From Cymodocea nodosa (Eukaryota > Streptophyta > Magnoliopsida > Alismatales > Cymodoceaceae): a stretch of DNA of 64,000 nucleotides. The stretch lies in assembly GCA_036874045.1 (NCBI GenBank), contig CM072341.1, positions 1,376,501-1,440,500 on the forward strand. Direction: 5' to 3'. The translations under genes and the position numbers were made by a program. The notes beneath the pieces were generated by a model. It was not told the DNA's origin, searched no databases, and saw only the letters and a program-made list of their open reading frames with translations. Shown piece after piece: positions 62,923 through 64,000 of this stretch (its first letter is position 1; the number at the start of each line of letters is the position of its first letter).

Positions 62923-64000
62923 ATGGCGGCGGGTATGGGGAGGATCTGCGTGCAGTCGATACTGAAGCTGGTGAACTCTGTGGTCGGGATGACGGGAATC
63001 GCCATGGTCTTGTACTCCCTTTGGATGCTTAGGGTTTGGTTGCGTCAGATTGATGCCTCTGGTGCCGGCAATATCTACGCGACGCTTCCGTGGTATGTCA
63101 TCGTCTCTTGATCGTCTGAATGGACTTTTTTATTATTATCCCTTGTAGATTTTGATATTAGTATTCGGTTGATATCTCCTTCCCTCGGCTTGGTTGCTTC
63201 CGTTGACCTTCACCACGTGTGTTGATTGTTGCTGGTTGAGCGAGCTGATTGTTTCCAAAATGCTAGTATTGAATGGTTCTGCATTTGCTGATGTTGCACT
63301 TCAACTTGAAGAGTTCTAGTTTCTTGGTGCAGTTGATTGTAAATATGTATCTTTGAGCTGCGGTCGTAAACAAGTGATTAGAATTTGCTGTTTAACTCAC
63401 GAAGTTCTTCATGTTTACTGTTTTAGACCTTAAGGATTTCTTTATTATTGTCCAGTAAGCTTTCTATTGCCTTCTTTACTGGATGCAGGCTTATTTACAC
63501 ACTTTTTGGCCTGGGGGTCTTCTTCTGTCTGATAGCCTGTTCTGGTCATGTTGCCGCTGAAACTTCAAATGGCCACTGCCTCTTTTGTGTATCCTTTTCT
63601 ATGGAATCCATAGTTGGATTAGTTCAAAACTTCAAACCTTTTATCTACGTTGAGGTTTTATTGGTTGGATAAGTTCCTGTGATCTTTTCTGCTTCAACAA
63701 GTTTGTTGTCGTACTTTGATATGTATTACCTTTTTTTGAAGATGGATATGTCTTTCGTTTCAAAGATACACGACTTGATTTTGGTCACTGCTTGACAATA
63801 TTCTATTACATAACAATGCAATACGTACATATTTTGGTGGAAATTGGACGTAGATTTGCTTCCCATACAAAGTAACCTGATCTGCTAGCTTAGACTTTGG
63901 GAGCTTTTTTTTTTTTAATTCCTACAGTTTTGGATCTAGTTCGGTTTCCTGATAACATAGTCCAGTTAATATGGCACTGGAAAATATCAAGAGGATGGAT
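62923..64000 (+). CDS. Tetraspanin-like membrane protein, TET18/19/TOM2A type (partial, 5' exons)
   Basis: First part of a four-pass membrane protein gene that runs off the right edge. Exon 1 is 62923-63092 and exon 2 is 63489-63588, with GT-AG borders; the split codon gives W57. Exon 1 encodes MAAGMGRICVQSILKLVNSV followed by the first membrane helix (about residues 17-36). Exon 2 encodes LIYTLFGLGVFFCLIACSGH, the second helix, then VAAETSNGHCLFC. The ACSG(H/Y)xAAE block with the Cys pair after it is characteristic of the plant TOM2A-like tetraspanins (TET18-TET20), which sit in endomembranes; TOM2A is a host factor used by tobamoviruses in Arabidopsis. The third exon is not in the window: 63589-64000 reads as intron. 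Family call rests on about 90 residues, so the precise member is open. Confidence 0.75.

Overview
The window is nuclear DNA of a flowering plant. It has spliced genes with GT-AG introns, long AT-rich intergenic stretches, degraded transposons and many microsatellites. A plastid-targeted ferredoxin-thioredoxin reductase subunit and a cuticular-type ABCG half-transporter confirm a plant. GC-rich coding exons (ABCG, AP2/ERF, Cys-rich protein) in AT-rich surroundings suggest a monocot; a closer placement (for example Zingiberales) would be a guess. All family calls come from recalled protein similarity and splice logic; no search was run.

Layout: (1) 1-2361, minus: 5' part of a TEX2-like SMP-domain membrane protein, running off the left edge. 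(2) 6490-6760: relic of an ABCB transporter nucleotide-binding domain. (3) 8033-11051, minus: complete six-exon DUF789 gene. (4) 11.1-22.6 kb: gene-poor, with a LINE RNase H relic, tandem repeats, microsatellites and a degraded probable transposon ORF. (5) 22819-23193, plus: small secreted cysteine-rich protein. (6) 23.2-29.8 kb: gene-poor, with a cluster of ACTTTACG-type inverted motifs. (7) 29914-33044, plus: complete eight-exon ABCG11-like half-transporter. (8) 33.0-38.6 kb: repeats and AT-rich DNA. (9) 38665-39120, minus: single-exon FTR variable subunit. (10) 39.4-42.7 kb: repeat block resembling a Ty3/gypsy LTR. (11) 43.3 kb: LINE relic. (12) 47104-48006, plus: DREB A-6 (RAP2.4-like) AP2/ERF factor. 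(13) 48.5-50.7 kb: two inverted copies of a MITE-like repeat. (14) 51.37-53.56 kb: degraded hAT transposon. (15) 54145-61147, minus: complete 15-exon TFIIH subunit TFB2/p52. (16) 62923 to the right edge, plus: first two exons of a tetraspanin-like gene.

The genes are independent housekeeping or developmental loci and do not form a pathway or cluster. I found no undescribed multi-gene system. The most unusual structure is in TFB2: a 111-bp tandem duplication copies an intron's 3' splice site, and the upstream copy would extend the next exon in frame by 37 residues. The following intron of the same gene has a non-canonical GC donor.
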